Assembly: GCA_944381515.1 (NCBI GenBank)
Contig: CALWLM010000152.1
Location: 1 to 49,134 of the forward strand
DNA length: 49,134 nucleotides
Direction of reading: 5' to 3'
From: an uncultured Lachnospiraceae bacterium
GTDB taxonomy: Bacteria > Bacillota > Clostridia > Lachnospirales > Lachnospiraceae
The first letter of the stretch is position 1. Each line of letters opens with the position of its first letter. The translations under genes were made by a program, and so were the position numbers. The notes beneath the pieces were generated by a model. It had not been told where the DNA came from. It searched no databases and saw only the letters and a program-made list of their open reading frames with translations. This document shows positions 8,767 through 16,174 of this stretch, piece after piece.

Positions 8767-9945
8767 TTACCTGGCCTTCTGCTTCTCATTATAAGCGTTG
8801 AGGAAACGGTGAATCCGGCCCACCGGATCGATGTAATCCTCAATGGAGGAGTCATGATTCAGGCTGTCGATCAGCAGGGCAATATATTTGGCCATGGTAG
8901 CCGTGACATAGTAGGGCTTTTCAAAAAGCTCCGGCCTCTGATAAATCAGGTCCGTGGTCACGACGCGGTCAAAGATTCCCTCCTCATAGGCCTTGTCAAA
9001 ACGCTTCAGACCACCGGTAAACAGGCCAAAGGTGGCCAGGATAAAGATCCGGCCCGCTCCCCGCCTCTTGAGCTCTCTGGCCGTATCCACGGCCGTCTCT
9101 CCGGAGGAAATCATATCGTCGATAATAATCAGATCCTTTCCTGTGATATCGCCGCCCAGATATTCATGGGCTACCACAGGGTTTTTGCCATTCACCTGTC
9201 TGCTGTAATCCCGGCGCTTGTAGAACATGCCTACGTCCAGTCCCAGCACATTGGCCAGATAAACGGCCCGCTTCATTCCGCCCTCGTCGGGACTGATAAC
9301 CATCATATGCTCGCTGTCAATGGTAAGCTCCGGCTCCGCTCCCAAAAGCGCCTTGATAAACTGATAGGCCGGAGGAATGGTCTCAAAGGTATTCAGAGGA
9401 ATCGCGTTTTGTATTCTGGGGTCATGGGCGTCAAAAGTAAGAATCTGATCTACGCCCATACGGGTCAGCTCCTGGAGAGCCAGGGCGCAGTCCAGAGACT
9501 CTCTGCCATCCTTCATAATCTGCCGGCTCTCATAGAGATAGGGCATAATCACCGTAAGGCGGCGCGCCTTGCCGTTGACAGCCGCAATAATCCTCTTCAG
9601 ATTCTGGAAGTGATCGTCCGGGGACATGGGATTTTGTTTTCCGCCGATGGTATAGGTGGTGCTGTAGTTGCATACGTCTACCATCAGATACAGGTCCATG
9701 CCTCGTACGGACTCTAAAATCACGCCCTTTCCCTCTCCGGAGCCAAAGCGGGGAAGCTCGCTTCCCACCAGATAGGAATCCTTAACATAGCCTTCAAATA
9801 CCCGTCCGATCTCCTGAGGACGCTTGCCGTCGTGACGCCAGTTTACCAGAAACTCGTCTACTTTTTTTCCCATCTGTGTGCATCCCTCCAGGGCGATAAC
9901 CCCCAGGGGGCCGTAGGGTATGGAATTGCGGAATTTCTCTTCCAT
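8767..9945 (-). CDS. prs: ribose-phosphate pyrophosphokinase, long clostridial form
   Basis: A 392 aa PRPP synthetase, which makes 5-phosphoribosyl diphosphate from ribose-5-phosphate and ATP for nucleotide, His and Trp synthesis. The PRPP-binding loop is DLIIIDDMISSGETAVDTA, and the flexible loop with catalytic Lys-Arg is KRRDYSRQV; DAHDPRIQNAI matches the ATP/Mg site. It is about 75 residues longer than the usual ~315 aa enzyme, with an added N-terminus. The ATG at 9945 is chosen because GGAGGAG precedes it and it lies 1 nt after the dnaC stop; an upstream in-frame extension would overlap dnaC. Last gene of the dnaD-dnaC-prs operon. The same genome likely has a second, short Prs (inference). 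Confidence 0.9.
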   Translation of the reverse strand: MEEKFRNSIPYGPLGVIALEGCTQMGKKVDEFLVNWRHDGKRPQEIGRVFEGYVKDSYLVGSELPRFGSGEGKGVILESVRGMDLYLMVDVCNYSTTYTIGGKQNPMSPDDHFQNLKRIIAAVNGKARRLTVIMPYLYESRQIMKDGRESLDCALALQELTRMGVDQILTFDAHDPRIQNAIPLNTFETIPPAYQFIKALLGAEPELTIDSEHMMVISPDEGGMKRAVYLANVLGLDVGMFYKRRDYSRQVNGKNPVVAHEYLGGDITGKDLIIIDDMISSGETAVDTARELKRRGAGRIFILATFGLFTGGLKRFDKAYEEGIFDRVVTTDLIYQRPELFEKPYYVTATMAKYIALLIDSLNHDSSIEDYIDPVGRIHRFLNAYNEKQKAR

Positions 9946-9946
9946 T

Positions 9947-10960
9947 CTATTTTTCTCCTCCGTGTCTTTTTCTCTGTTCACGCTGCTTCCAGATTCGAAT
10001 GTCTCCCGGCGGCATGGAGATAAAGCGAAAGCTCTCCACCAGGCGGGAACCGATTCTCTCGGAATATTCCCTTCCCAGCTGTCCCGGAGACAGATTCGTG
10101 GTAATGATTGTGGATTTTCCTCCCGACAGCCTCTCATTGAGGCAGTAGAAAAGCTGGGAGTTGGTGAAGCTGTTGGACAGCTCCGTCCCCAGATCGTCTA
10201 TGATTAAAAGGTCGCAGTCCAGGACTGTGCGCAGGCCGCCCTCCTCAGGCATCTCCTCATCCCTGGCAAATCTGTCCCGCGCCATCATATCAAAGAGATC
10301 CGTAGCCGACAGATACACCACCGACAGATACCTCTCAATAAGCTCCTTGGCAATACAGCCCGCCAGAAAAGTTTTGCCGGTCCCTGTACTGCCGTAAAAA
10401 ACCAGATTGCCGCCCTTCGTCTCAAACTCCCGGGCGAAACGCCGGCAGCCGGCAATGACCCGCTGCATATAGCGGCGCACCGTCAGCCCCGTGCCTTCCA
10501 TCATCTCAGTTTCAGAATAGCATAAGTCGGTGCAGGTGTCAAAGTTTTCCTCCTTTAGTCTTTCCCGAATACGAGACTGATGATACAGAAGTTCCAGCTC
10601 CTTTTGCAGAAAGCACCGGCACTTCTTTCCCTCCACATAGCCGCTGTCCCGGCACAGAGGACAGTCGTAGTGCATCTCCAGATAATCGGGAGCAAAACCG
10701 CCCTGAGCCAGAAGCTCTTCCTTCTCCTGACGTATAAGGGCGTATTCCTTCCGGAGATTTTCCACCGCGCCTTCATCCCCGTCCAGCAGACGGCGGGCCT
10801 GACGTACCGCCAGGCTGGCAAGCTGGCCGTCCAGCTCCCGAAGACGCGGCTGCCGCTCATAGGCCCGATCCTGCCGCTCCCTCAAATCGCGCCGGTTGCG
10901 GGACTGCTTGCGGTCATACTCCCGCATAATCGCGTCATACTGTGAATTGTTCAGAGCCAT
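9947..10960 (-). CDS. dnaC: DnaC/DnaI-like replicative helicase loader
   Basis: A 337 aa AAA+ ATPase that loads the replicative helicase. The N-terminal ~90 residues are charged and helical. A zinc-type cysteine set follows (C100, C103, C114 and C116; CPLCRDSGYVEGKKCRC). The ATPase domain has Walker A GSTGTGKT (190-197), Walker B LLIIDDLGTE, sensor 1 TIITTNLSPGQL and an Arg finger region ERIGSRL. Length and layout match clostridial DnaC-like proteins encoded next to dnaD. Its stop is 1 nt from the prs start. The upstream dnaD gene ends 46 nt away on the same strand. Confidence 0.93.
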   Translation of the reverse strand: MALNNSQYDAIMREYDRKQSRNRRDLRERQDRAYERQPRLRELDGQLASLAVRQARRLLDGDEGAVENLRKEYALIRQEKEELLAQGGFAPDYLEMHYDCPLCRDSGYVEGKKCRCFLQKELELLYHQSRIRERLKEENFDTCTDLCYSETEMMEGTGLTVRRYMQRVIAGCRRFAREFETKGGNLVFYGSTGTGKTFLAGCIAKELIERYLSVVYLSATDLFDMMARDRFARDEEMPEEGGLRTVLDCDLLIIDDLGTELSNSFTNSQLFYCLNERLSGGKSTIITTNLSPGQLGREYSERIGSRLVESFRFISMPPGDIRIWKQREQRKRHGGEK

Positions 10961-11006
10961 AGCTCCTCCTTTTCCCCTCGCCTGCGGCCCGCTCTTATGC
11001 GCGCCG

Positions 11007-12080
11007 TCAGCCGTTTAATTCCTTTACGATCGCATCGTAATCGTATCCCACCTGATCAAAGTTGTGGAAACGATTCGTCCTGGAATTATCCTTACGGCGG
11101 GCCTTGGCCGCCTCCTTCTCTCTGGCAAATGCCGCGTCCAGCTCATCGATGTCATCCCGGCTGCGGACCCCCTTCTTCTTCCAGTCTGCCAGAATTCCGC
11201 CGGCGTACTCAAAGCTGGGTTCATGGAGAGCCCGGATCGTCCGGCTGCAGGCCTCCAGCACAATCTCCAGCGTAAAGCCATAGTCGTAAAACCAGATGTC
11301 CATCTGCTTTTTTTCCTCCGGAGCCGGCCCTCTGCGTCCCAGCCCAAAGGCCTTGAGCACCTGATAATACTGCCGGCGGCAGAGCGCGTCCTGTTCTCTG
11401 GCCTGATCTACCGTGGTAATCCCCTTCTCATGCCAGTCCAGAGCGATCTTCTCAATATAGTGAAGGCTCCTGTGTCCTGCATCCACACAGGTCTCCACCA
11501 GATATTCCAGCAGATCCGAGCGCATCTTGAGCTCCCCGTATAAATAGCCCAGAATATCGCTGCCAGTGGATTTTAGGGGCTCTCCCAAATATTTGCCTAC
11601 AATATAGACTAACTGTCCGAATTCCTCGTCCGCCGCCAGCTTGCGGCGCATGGCCGCTCCCGGCGCATGGGTCTTCTCGGAATCCGCCTTGGCCGAAGTC
11701 TTTGGCTCCGCCTTCTTAGCCGGGGTCTCTGTCTTTACTAGCTCCGCCTCGATGCGGGCAGCCGCCGTCTCCTGCGCAGAGCTCTCTGCCTCCACCGGCA
11801 GAAAGCAGATGCCCACGATTTCCTTATTCTGATCCAGGGAAAGCTTCAGCAGCCCTCTCTTGGCCCAATAACGCAGAGCCCGAAGAATATCCTTCTCCGT
11901 ATCGTCTAAAAGATCCGCCAGCTGGGGCACGGTGATCTCCCTGCCGCCGCTGTAAAACCGTCTCAGCAGCAGATAGATCTTGACGTATTCCCCATCCGCC
12001 TCCGGCAGATACCGGTCGATAAAGGCGTTGGGGACAGCCGTCATGCCGCTGTCCGCACCGGTCAAAATTATGCTTGTCAT
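11007..12080 (-). CDS. dnaD: DnaD-domain primosomal protein
   Basis: A 357 aa replication-initiation protein of the DnaD/DnaB (Firmicutes) family. An N-terminal winged-helix region (about 15-90, with VPQLADLLDDTEKDILRALR) is followed by an Ala/Glu/Lys-rich linker (about 115-145), then two DnaD-like C-terminal repeats. The first (about 155-225) holds LGEPLKSTGSDILGYLYGEL and YIEKIALDWHEKGITT. The second (about 235-320) holds FGLGRRGPAPEEKK and YAGGILADWKKKGV. It is first in the dnaD-dnaC-prs operon, and the DnaA-box cluster at 12208-12367 lies just upstream. The SD before the ATG is weak (GAGAGA). Confidence 0.9.
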   Translation of the reverse strand: MTSIILTGADSGMTAVPNAFIDRYLPEADGEYVKIYLLLRRFYSGGREITVPQLADLLDDTEKDILRALRYWAKRGLLKLSLDQNKEIVGICFLPVEAESSAQETAAARIEAELVKTETPAKKAEPKTSAKADSEKTHAPGAAMRRKLAADEEFGQLVYIVGKYLGEPLKSTGSDILGYLYGELKMRSDLLEYLVETCVDAGHRSLHYIEKIALDWHEKGITTVDQAREQDALCRRQYYQVLKAFGLGRRGPAPEEKKQMDIWFYDYGFTLEIVLEACSRTIRALHEPSFEYAGGILADWKKKGVRSRDDIDELDAAFAREKEAAKARRKDNSRTNRFHNFDQVGYDYDAIVKELNG

Positions 12081-12207
12081 TCTCTCTCACCCAATCTTTT
12101 GGCAGCGCGTCCCCTCGCCTGCCTTATTCTCGTCTCCCTAACAGTTTAACACAGTTTGAGCAAAAAGAAAACTGTCCTCTCTTTACGCCTCCGCCCGCTG
12201 CAAATCC

Positions 12208-12367
12208 TGTGGATAATGTGGACAAGCGCCTGAAAAGCCGCGATTTTTCCCAGTCTGCGGTGAAAAATCATCCCCAGGTTTTCCCCATTCCCTGTGGATA
12301 ACTCTGTTTCCTTTCCACAGAGTTTTTCCCTTCAAAGTGTTGATAACATTGTGGATAATGTGGATAA
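12208..12367 (-). promoter_or_regulatory. DnaA-box cluster upstream of dnaD-dnaC-prs
   Basis: TGTGGATAA, the complement of the DnaA box TTATCCACA, occurs perfectly four times: 12208-12216, 12293-12301, 12350-12358 and 12359-12367. One-mismatch copies are at 12217-12225 (TGTGGACAA) and 12338-12346 (TGTTGATAA), and an opposite-strand near-match lies at 12311-12319. All perfect boxes have the same orientation. The spacer lies between the murC stop and the dnaD start, so it is the dnaD promoter region. DnaA control of the operon, or DnaA titration, is inferred. Confidence 0.75.
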
Positions 12368-12374
12368 CCCGGCC

Positions 12375-13748
12375 TCAAACCAGCGCTTCGCCCACTTTTA
12401 CAATATCTCCGGCCCCCATGGTTATCAACAATTCTCCGTGCATACAATGTTCATATAAAAATTTTTCGATTTTCTCAAAACTGTCGAAATGGTGAGCCGG
12501 ACGCCCCAGCTGCCGCACTCTCTCCGCCAGCATGGAGGAGCTGATTCCGGGATCGAAGGGCTCTCTGGCCGCGTAGATATCCGCCAGCACCACTTCGTCG
12601 GCCAGTGTCAGAGCCTGGGCGAAGTCCTCAAACAGAGCGCGGGTACGGCTGTAGGTATGCGGCTGAAACACGCACCAGACCTTGGAATAAGGCATGGCAG
12701 CCGCAGCCGACAAAGTTGCCCGAATCTCGTCCGGGTGATGGGCGTAATCATCCACCACCGTAACGCCGTTAAACTCCCCCTTCTTCTGAAAGCGCCTCTC
12801 CGTCCCTTCGTAATGCCAGAGACCTGCGCGGACCGCATCCCAGCCGGCCCCCAAGAAGCGGGCGGCAGCCACGGCTGCCAGCGCGTTATCCACATTGTGC
12901 GCGCCGGGGACCCGCAGGCGAATCTCCTCCCGCTCGCCCGCAGAGGTCACCACCGTAAAGCGGGCGTCGTCCAGCGTGTCAAACTGGATATCCTCGGCCC
13001 GGTAATCGGAGGACTCGCCCGGTCCCACGGTAATTACCCGACAGGGCAGCCCCTCCACAATTTCCTGATAGTTGTCAATGGCAGTGTCAATAACCACCGC
13101 TCCCTCTTTGGGAGTGCGAGCGGCAAATCTGCGAAAGGATTGACGGATATCCTCGATATCCTTGAAAAAGTCCAGGTGATCCTCCCGGATATTCAGAATC
13201 ACCGATACCGTGGGATACAGCTCCAGGAAGCTGTTGGTATATTCGCAGGCCTCCGCCACCATTACGTCCGAATATCCGATGCGCACATTGCCTCCAATGG
13301 AGGGCAGCATTCCGCCTACGGACACCGTAGGGTCCATCTCAGCCTGCAGCAGAATCTCCGCCAGCATGGATGTGGTAGTCGTCTTGCCGTGGGTACCCGC
13401 CACCGCGGCCGCCCGGCCATAATTGCGCATCAGCTCTCCCAGCAGCTCCGCCCGGCTCAGCAGCGGCACGCCCAGACGCACGGCTTCCCGGTATTCCGGA
13501 TTGTCCTCATGGACAGCCGCCGTATACACGGCCACTCCTATATCCGGAGTGATATGTTCTGCCGCCTGCCCCTCATAGATCACAGCCCCTTCCTGCTCCA
13601 GCCTGTCGGTCAAAGGGCTCTTATGCCAGTCCGAACCGCTTACCCCAAAGCCCCGGGACAGTAAAATCTGCGCCAGTCCGCTCATGCTGATGCCGCCGAT
13701 CCCGATAAAATGTACTTTCTCCGGTTTTTCAAAATCAATCTGATACAT
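12375..13748 (-). CDS. murC: UDP-N-acetylmuramate--L-alanine ligase
   Basis: A 457 aa cytoplasmic Mur ligase that adds L-Ala to UDP-MurNAc in peptidoglycan precursor synthesis, using ATP. The N-terminal nucleotide-sugar domain shows VHFIGIGGISMSGLA (12-26). The ATP loop is GTHGKTTTT (118-126). The central domain has EACEYTNSFLELYP and NIREDHLDFF, and the C-terminal domain has VVDDYAHHPDEIRATL and FQPHTYSRTRALFEDF. Length is the family norm. It lies apart from other mur genes here; murA is ~10 kb away. A GC-rich hairpin at 13794-13811 lies upstream. Confidence 0.96.
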   Translation of the reverse strand: MYQIDFEKPEKVHFIGIGGISMSGLAQILLSRGFGVSGSDWHKSPLTDRLEQEGAVIYEGQAAEHITPDIGVAVYTAAVHEDNPEYREAVRLGVPLLSRAELLGELMRNYGRAAAVAGTHGKTTTTSMLAEILLQAEMDPTVSVGGMLPSIGGNVRIGYSDVMVAEACEYTNSFLELYPTVSVILNIREDHLDFFKDIEDIRQSFRRFAARTPKEGAVVIDTAIDNYQEIVEGLPCRVITVGPGESSDYRAEDIQFDTLDDARFTVVTSAGEREEIRLRVPGAHNVDNALAAVAAARFLGAGWDAVRAGLWHYEGTERRFQKKGEFNGVTVVDDYAHHPDEIRATLSAAAAMPYSKVWCVFQPHTYSRTRALFEDFAQALTLADEVVLADIYAAREPFDPGISSSMLAERVRQLGRPAHHFDSFEKIEKFLYEHCMHGELLITMGAGDIVKVGEALV

Positions 13749-13793
13749 GACTCTCTCCCTGTCATTCTTATTGGTTTTATATGCAGTTTATAT

Positions 13794-13811
13794 GCGGCCG
13801 CCTGCGGCCGC
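13794..13811. terminator. GC-rich hairpin between shikimate-kinase-like gene and murC
   Basis: GCGGCCG (13794-13800) pairs with CGGCCGC (13805-13811) across a 4-nt loop. On the minus strand it follows the shikimate-kinase-like stop and is followed by ATATAAAC, without a clear T-run, so termination is uncertain. An imperfect dyad ATATCCCGCG/CGCGGGGATAT (13821-13849) overlaps the stop codon. Confidence 0.35.
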
Positions 13812-13834
13812 TTTCCGGCTATATCCCGCGCCGG

Positions 13835-14359
13835 TTAACGCGGGGATATGGCCTGCTCTGCCATCTCTCTCAGGATATCCACCACGGCCCCCGAACTTCT
13901 GCCGGCTTCATCCACCGTAATATCCGCATATCTTTCATAGAGGGGAACCCTTTCCTCATAGAGATCCCGAAGGGTCATTCCCGGCCGCAGGGCCACCCCC
14001 CGGTCCGTCAGATTGGAAAGACGGCCCGCCAGCTCCTCATAGCTGAGCTTCAGATAAACAATCGTGCCAATGGAGGAAAGATGCTCCATGGCCTCCCGGC
14101 AGTATACCACGCTTCCTCCCGGCGCAATCACCGCCCTTCCCCCTTCGATGTTACGGTTGACCCGGTTTTCCACCTCCAGAAAGCCGTCCAGTCCCCTGGC
14201 TGCAATGATATCCTTTAAAAGGCAGCCCTCCTGCTCCTGAATCAAAAGATCGCTGTCAATAAAACGATAGCCCAGCCGTTTAGCCAAAAGTACGCCCACG
14301 GTGCTCTTACCCGACGCCGGCATCCCGATCAAAGTAATATTGTTCCAATTTCCCCTCAC
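13835..14359 (-). CDS. shikimate kinase-like P-loop kinase
   Basis: A 174 aa P-loop protein closest in layout to shikimate kinase, which phosphorylates shikimate in aromatic amino acid synthesis. Walker A is GMPASGKST (12-20). FIDSD (33-37) gives the Asp positions. The later loop is APGGSVVY (79-86) and a lid-like segment is TDRGVALRPG. Two family features differ: the substrate Arg of the FRxxE motif is Leu61 (GFLEVEN), and the GGG loop reads PGG. The substrate may therefore not be shikimate. It is not next to other aro genes. Start ATG at 14359 reads MRGNWNNITLIGMPASGK; GGAGGGCG lies upstream. Confidence 0.72.
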   Translation of the reverse strand: MRGNWNNITLIGMPASGKSTVGVLLAKRLGYRFIDSDLLIQEQEGCLLKDIIAARGLDGFLEVENRVNRNIEGGRAVIAPGGSVVYCREAMEHLSSIGTIVYLKLSYEELAGRLSNLTDRGVALRPGMTLRDLYEERVPLYERYADITVDEAGRSSGAVVDILREMAEQAISPR

Positions 14360-14408
14360 GACGCCCTCCTTTTTGTATATTATCGCCTATTTTCAGGTTG
14401 TTCTGCAA

Positions 14409-14428
14409 TGTTTTTTGTGCAAAAAACA
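14409..14428. repeat. A/T-arm palindrome upstream of the shikimate-kinase-like gene
   Basis: TGTTTTTTG (14409-14417) and CAAAAAACA (14420-14428) form a perfect inverted repeat with a TG spacer, about 50 nt upstream of the start codon. AT-rich arms make a terminator unlikely; an operator is possible. The 14360-14593 spacer also holds a hairpin at 14551-14571 and nothing else recognised. Confidence 0.6.
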
Positions 14429-14550
14429 TATAAGTTAACCTTTTGTTCATGTCTTATTCATATTTCATTCACAATACATTGTTATGCTGTAATCAATAAG
14501 AGGTTCTAATTCAGCAGTCTTTCCAAGTGCATATAGATTTTTCATAATTT

Positions 14551-14571
14551 CCCGGGGTCCTGTACCCCGGG
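14551..14571. repeat. GC-rich hairpin downstream of the AAA ATPase gene
   Basis: CCCGGGGT (14551-14558) and ACCCCGGG (14564-14571) pair perfectly with a CCTGT loop, 22 nt after the ATPase stop codon. No T-run follows on either strand, so it may protect or end the transcript but is not a classic terminator. Confidence 0.5.
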
Positions 14572-14593
14572 ACTCCTCGTTTTACGGAAAGTT

Positions 14594-15493
14594 CTATTCC
14601 CGGTTTTCTCCTGCGCTGCCTCCTGCTGCGCCCTCCTCCCTTTCGAGCTCCTGCTCATGCTTCTTAAAAAAACGGTAGTAGGCCTGCACATGGGACAGAG
14701 CGGTCCAGGGCTTTACCTGGGGCGGATTCTCATCCAAATCGTAAATCTTGGCCCCGGGCAGGGCCAGCACAAAGGGCGAGTGGGTAGAAATAATAAACTG
14801 ACAGCCAAAAAAACGGGACGCATCCCCGATATAGCTGACCAGCTCCTGCTGGCGGCGCGGCGACAGACTGTTCTCCGGCTCGTCCAGTATGTACAATCCG
14901 TTGTCCTTTATCTTCTCGGTAAAATACATAAAGGCGCTCTCCCCGTTGGATCGTTCCGGCGCGTTATCCATCAGGCTCTCCTGGGTAAAACGGGACATGG
15001 TCTTTCTTTTGGCCAGGTTGTTCCTTTTCAGGTGCTCGTAATCCTCCAGGGACTTGAGCTGAAAGCGGGAATACTTTAATTTCAGATACTCTTCAAAACG
15101 TCTCTCCCGCTCGGCGTCTATCCCCTGGTTGATACAGCGCAGATCCAGCATATAATCAAACACGTCGTCGCTGGTAATAATCCGGCATTCCTGCCATTCA
15201 TCTTCTCCCCGCACAGCCCGGCACAGCTTTACATAGTCCGGAAAGAAACAGGAACGGTTATAAGGAGAATCCCTGTCGGCCCCCAGCGTCTCGGCAATCA
15301 CATTGAGAGCCGTGGTCTTGCCGCAGCCGTTTCCCCCGCACAGAATCGTCACCGGCTCAAATACCAGCCGCTCCAAACCTGCGCTTGACAAAACCTGAAA
15401 GGGATAAAAATCCGTATAACAGGTCATCTTCTGATTCAGAAAAAAGGTAAATTCCTCGTCCATATCCGGAAAGGAGAATTCGCGCAGATACAT
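14594..15493 (-). CDS. AAA/ABC-type predicted ATPase of unknown role
   Basis: A 299 aa stand-alone ATPase of the SMC/ABC-like group. Walker A is GGNGCGKTT (53-61). The distal motifs are GLYILDEPENSLSPRRQQEL (signature and Walker B) and IISTHSPFVLALPG (H-loop). There is no membrane segment. The middle (about 110-170) is charged and helical, with no nuclease domain such as Toprim. Such proteins occur in DNA-repair, defence and unknown settings; nothing here picks one. GGAGG precedes the ATG at 15493. A terminator directly upstream (15541-15575) separates it from the repeat-tailed protein gene, so it probably has its own promoter, not identified. Confidence 0.75.
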   Translation of the reverse strand: MYLREFSFPDMDEEFTFFLNQKMTCYTDFYPFQVLSSAGLERLVFEPVTILCGGNGCGKTTALNVIAETLGADRDSPYNRSCFFPDYVKLCRAVRGEDEWQECRIITSDDVFDYMLDLRCINQGIDAERERRFEEYLKLKYSRFQLKSLEDYEHLKRNNLAKRKTMSRFTQESLMDNAPERSNGESAFMYFTEKIKDNGLYILDEPENSLSPRRQQELVSYIGDASRFFGCQFIISTHSPFVLALPGAKIYDLDENPPQVKPWTALSHVQAYYRFFKKHEQELEREEGAAGGSAGENRE

Positions 15494-15529
15494 ACCCCCG
15501 CCTCCAAAAATAGAAAATCCCGCTCATAC

Positions 15530-15575
15530 AACAAAAAGGCGCCGCAAAAAAGCCTTCTCCGTACTTTTTTGCGGC
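15530..15575 (-). terminator. intrinsic terminator of the repeat-tailed membrane protein gene
   Basis: GCCGCAAAAAAG (15541-15552) pairs perfectly with CTTTTTTGCGGC (15564-15575). On the minus strand the hairpin is followed by GCCTTTTTG. It lies 22 nt after the stop of the 162 aa gene. Confidence 0.85.
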
Positions 15576-15597
15576 ACCCCCTCTGATCATCTGATTT

Positions 15598-16086
15598 TTA
15601 TGCTTCGGTCTCGCTCTCCGTGGCTGCTTCCGTCTCCTGGGCAGTCGTCTCCTCGGCCGCTGTCTCTGTTTCCTCGGCTGCCGTCTCCTCGGCCGCTGTC
15701 TCTGTTTCCTCGGCCGCCGTCTCCTCAGCTGCGCTCTCTGTCTCCTGGGCAGCTGTCTCCTCGGCTGCGGTTTCTTCCTCTCCGGCCGTCTCGGTCTCTC
15801 CGGCTGCTCCGGACTCGTCGGTTCCGGTGGGAGCCTCCGTGGACAGAACGCCGCTCAGATCTCCCAGCGCCATGGATGTCGTATTATAATCCGGCAAGGA
15901 ATTCAGATAGGCCACGCGCTCATTGCGGATTGTCACGCCGATAGCCACTGCAATCAGCGCCACAATTACGATGCCGCCGGTGATCAGGCCCACCTTGGCT
16001 GCCTTGGCCTTTTTCTTCTGCTTGGCCAGGATTTCCTTCCGATTGGCCTTTTCCTCTTTATATTTATTTACCTTTTCTACACTCAT
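15598..16086 (-). CDS. small membrane protein with acidic Thr/Glu/Ala repeat tail
   Basis: A 162 aa protein I do not recognise. A very basic N-terminus (about 1-31, many Lys) leads to one membrane segment (about 33-51, VGLITGGIVIVALIAVAIGV). A short folded-looking stretch follows (about 55-80, NERVAYLNSLPDYNT), then a tail from about 83 to the end made of variants of EETAAEETETAA. By the positive-inside rule the acidic tail lies outside the cell. The tail is low complexity and probably disordered, a spacer or wall-spanning segment. It is transcribed alone: a near-consensus promoter lies upstream (16146-16174) and a strong terminator downstream. The SD is GGAAAGAAGAGG-like, ending a few nt before the ATG. 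Confidence 0.75.
   Translation of the reverse strand: MSVEKVNKYKEEKANRKEILAKQKKKAKAAKVGLITGGIVIVALIAVAIGVTIRNERVAYLNSLPDYNTTSMALGDLSGVLSTEAPTGTDESGAAGETETAGEEETAAEETAAQETESAAEETAAEETETAAEETAAEETETAAEETTAQETEAATESETEA
15604..15790 (-). repeat. degenerate in-gene repeats coding for EETAAEETETAA units
   Basis: The 3' part of the 162 aa gene repeats CTCCTCGGCCGC/TGTCTCTGTTTC-type blocks in multiples of 6-36 bp. Such arrays can expand or contract by slippage in frame. Confidence 0.7.
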
Positions 16087-16145
16087 GGAATCCTCTTCCT
16101 TTCTACATTTTTGCCCATGTCCTTCTGGGACTTTTCATCTTTAAG

Positions 16146-16174
16146 AGTATACTACGGCAACCTGAACTTTTCAA
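16146..16174 (-). promoter_or_regulatory. strong sigma-A promoter for the repeat-tailed protein
   Basis: TTGAAA (16169-16174) and TATACT (16146-16151) on the minus strand with a 17-nt spacer. The -35 overlaps the stop codon of the ABC exporter gene. Confidence 0.75.

Noticed and set aside
9946-10137. N-terminal extension of prs (456 aa form)
   Set aside because: It overlaps dnaC in another frame, while the ATG at 9945 has a good GGAGGAG site directly after the dnaC stop.
12208-12367. Chromosomal replication origin
   Set aside because: DnaA boxes are present, but dnaA, dnaN, recF and gyrB are absent and no clear AT-rich unwinding element was seen. Kept as a DnaA-box cluster only.
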